Positions 5,004 to 6,115 of a stretch of DNA of 6,115 nt are shown here, piece after piece (positions within the stretch are counted from its first letter, which is position 1; the number at the start of each line of letters is the position of its first letter). A program made the translations under genes and the position numbers. This stretch comes from JASFQI01 sp050115555 (lineage in GTDB: Bacteria; Desulfobacterota; DSM-4660; Desulfatiglandales; HGW-15): positions 1-6,115 of the forward strand of contig JASFQI010000312.1 of the NCBI GenBank assembly GCA_050115555.1, given 5' to 3'. The notes under the pieces were generated by a model that saw only the letters and a program-made list of their open reading frames with translations, ran no database searches and was not told the origin of the DNA.

Positions 5004-5858
5004 ATGAAGAAGTTTGACTACCATATGCCGAAGAGCCTGAAAGAGGCGTACGGCCTGATGGAGAAACACCAGGGCAAGGCACGGTACATTGCCGGCGGAA
5101 CGGATGTGATCGTGCGCATGAAGATGCGAGCCATGGAGCCGGACGCCCTGGTTTCCCTGAGGCACATCGATGAGCTGACGGGCGCACACTGGAACGGCGG
5201 GCTTCAGCTGGGGAGCATGACGCTTTTCCGAGACATCGAGAGGGACGACCGGATCGCCCGTGCATACCCGGCCCTGACCCAGGCCGTGCGTGTCCTGGCG
5301 AACCCGCAGGTGCGAAATGTGGCCACCATCGGCGGAAACCTTGCCAATGCAGCGCCTTCCGCAGACTGTGCACCACCACTCCTGGTGCTCGAGGCCGCCC
5401 TCACCCTCGAGGGTCCCGGCGGCACTCGAGAGGTTTCCCTGGAGGACTTTTTTAAAGGCCCCGGGGAGACCTGCATGGAATCCACCGAGGTGCTCAAAAC
5501 AATCTCCCTTCCGGGCACGAAGCAGGGGACCGGCACGGCCTTTTTAAAGACGGGCAGGGTGAGCCAGGATATCGCCTTGATCAATGCCGCCGCCCTGGTC
5601 GTGATGGACGGAGCCGTCTGCACGACCTGCAGGCTGGCTGCCGGAGCTGTAGCCCCGGTTCCCCTACGCCTGAGAAAGACCGAACAGGCCGTAGAGGGTC
5701 AAGAGATCACCCCTGACCTCCTCGAACGCGTGAAGGGTATGGTGGAGGAGGAAGTGAGCCCCATCACGGACGTCCGGTCCACGGCGGAATACCGCCGCGT
5801 CATGTCGGGCGTGCTGATCAAGCGGGCTATCGATCAGGCCGTCAAGGAAGCCGGGTAG
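5004..5858 (+). CDS. FAD-binding (medium) subunit of a xanthine dehydrogenase / CO dehydrogenase-family molybdenum hydroxylase
   Basis: A 284-residue cytoplasmic subunit that carries FAD and passes electrons between the [2Fe-2S] small subunit and an outside acceptor. Family landmarks are AGGTDVIVRMK at 30-40 and TIGGNLANAAPSAD at 108-121, the two FAD-pyrophosphate loops; FLKTGRVSQDIALINAAA around 180-197; and DVRSTAEYRRVMSGVLIKRA at 256-275, the usual C-terminal motif. The ATG at 5004 follows AGGAGG (4992-4997) at 6 nt. Length is ordinary for CoxM/XdhB-type proteins. After TIGGN there is no cysteine-rich insertion of the kind that holds the extra [4Fe-4S] cluster in the 4-hydroxybenzoyl-CoA reductase beta subunit, so that specific enzyme is not supported. 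The next gene is the [2Fe-2S] subunit; the molybdopterin large subunit is not in the window. The substrate cannot be named. Confidence 0.9.
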   Translation: MKKFDYHMPKSLKEAYGLMEKHQGKARYIAGGTDVIVRMKMRAMEPDALVSLRHIDELTGAHWNGGLQLGSMTLFRDIERDDRIARAYPALTQAVRVLANPQVRNVATIGGNLANAAPSADCAPPLLVLEAALTLEGPGGTREVSLEDFFKGPGETCMESTEVLKTISLPGTKQGTGTAFLKTGRVSQDIALINAAALVVMDGAVCTTCRLAAGAVAPVPLRLRKTEQAVEGQEITPDLLERVKGMVEEEVSPITDVRSTAEYRRVMSGVLIKRAIDQAVKEAG

Positions 5859-6008
5859 GGAGCTTTCAGGTGCAGGTATGACTCAAAGAAAGCGCCCATA
5901 CCCTCAGGCTCACATTGCCATTAGGTGAGAGAAATATAGTGACCAGGCCACCAGGCTGGTTCGTCAAAGGATTCACCGAAGCTCCATCGGTGTAACGGAG
6001 GAAAACGA
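5859..6008 (+). other. 150-bp non-coding gap between the FAD and [2Fe-2S] subunit genes
   Basis: No recognisable gene is present. Visible inverted repeats are GGTATG/CATACC (5875-5880/5897-5902, loop 16), ACCAG/CTGGT (5942-5946/5956-5960, loop 9) and CACCGA/TCGGTG (5974-5979/5987-5992, loop 7). TATAGT at 5935-5940 matches a -10 box at 5 of 6 positions. The nearest -35-like hexamer, TTGCCA at 5915-5920, is only 14 bp away, too short for a normal promoter. The gap ends in GGAGG (5997-6001), the ribosome site of the next gene. Confidence 0.4.
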
Positions 6009-6115
6009 ATGAAGAAGCAGATCACCTTTACCCTGAACGGTCACGAGGTCTCAGCCGAGGTGGAGTCCCATCGCATGCTGATCGAGGTGCTGCGGGAAAC
6101 GTTTGACCTCAAGGG
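6009..6115 (+). CDS. [2Fe-2S] ferredoxin-like small subunit of the molybdenum hydroxylase, N-terminal part (3' truncated)
   Basis: Thirty-five complete codons and two bases are visible before the right edge. The protein opens with MKKQITFTLNGHEVSAEVE and continues through LIEVLRETFDLKG, the standard beginning of CoxS/XdhC-type small subunits: a beta-hairpin, then the helix with L-x-x-V-L-R-E leading to the first cluster loop. The window ends just before the expected first cysteine motif, so no cluster ligand can be checked. The ATG at 6009 follows GGAGG (5997-6001) at 7 nt. The role is to move electrons from the molybdenum centre to the FAD of the preceding gene product. The gene order of FAD subunit then iron-sulfur subunit is common in this family. 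Confidence 0.85.
   Translation, partial: MKKQITFTLNGHEVSAEVESHRMLIEVLRETFDLK

Noticed and set aside
5878..5928. Short open frame of 16 codons in the gap between the hydroxylase subunit genes, as a leader peptide
   Set aside because: It has no convincing ribosome binding site and no run of regulatory codons, and such a short frame is expected by chance.

Overview
The window reads left to right on the + strand. It looks like a chromosomal segment from a fairly GC-rich anaerobic bacterium, most plausibly a Desulfobacterota (deltaproteobacterial) sulfate reducer or syntroph. That assignment is inference: it rests on a stand-alone acyl-CoA mutase large subunit, a TRAP carboxylate transporter, a PaaK-type CoA ligase and a molybdenum-hydroxylase-type FAD subunit lying together, and not on any phylogenetic marker.

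Layout. (1) 1-261: the last 86 codons of a methylmalonyl-CoA-mutase-family large subunit, clearly more AT-rich (about 41% GC by hand count) than what follows. It ends in a hairpin plus T-run that resembles an intrinsic terminator. (2) 262-387: an intergenic region with a TATACT box and a 16-bp dyad. (3) 388-3421: a complete three-gene TRAP transporter, in the order periplasmic binding protein (dctP-type), small permease (dctQ-type), large permease (dctM-type). A 218-bp gap between dctP and dctQ can fold into five successive hairpins. (4) 3493-4782: a complete phenylacetate-CoA-ligase-like (PaaK family) AMP-forming ligase. (5) 4783-5003: a non-coding region with a 10-bp-period tandem repeat array on its left side, inverted copies of the same unit on its right side, and hairpins in between. 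(6) 5004-5858: an FAD-binding (medium) subunit of the xanthine dehydrogenase / CO dehydrogenase family. (7) 5859-6008: a 150-bp gap. (8) 6009 to the end: the first 35 codons of the matching [2Fe-2S] small subunit, cut by the window edge.

How the genes may work together (inference): the TRAP system would import an organic, possibly aromatic, carboxylate. The PaaK-like ligase would convert it to its CoA thioester. The molybdenum hydroxylase, whose catalytic large subunit presumably lies beyond the right edge, would oxidise or reduce the acid or its CoA ester. The FAD subunit lacks the cysteine-rich insertion that carries the extra [4Fe-4S] cluster in 4-hydroxybenzoyl-CoA reductase, so that reaction is not supported and the substrate is unknown. 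The upstream mutase is probably a separate transcription unit.

The most unusual material is non-coding: the 4789-4990 repeat/inverted-repeat region just ahead of the hydroxylase genes, and the hairpin series between dctP and dctQ.
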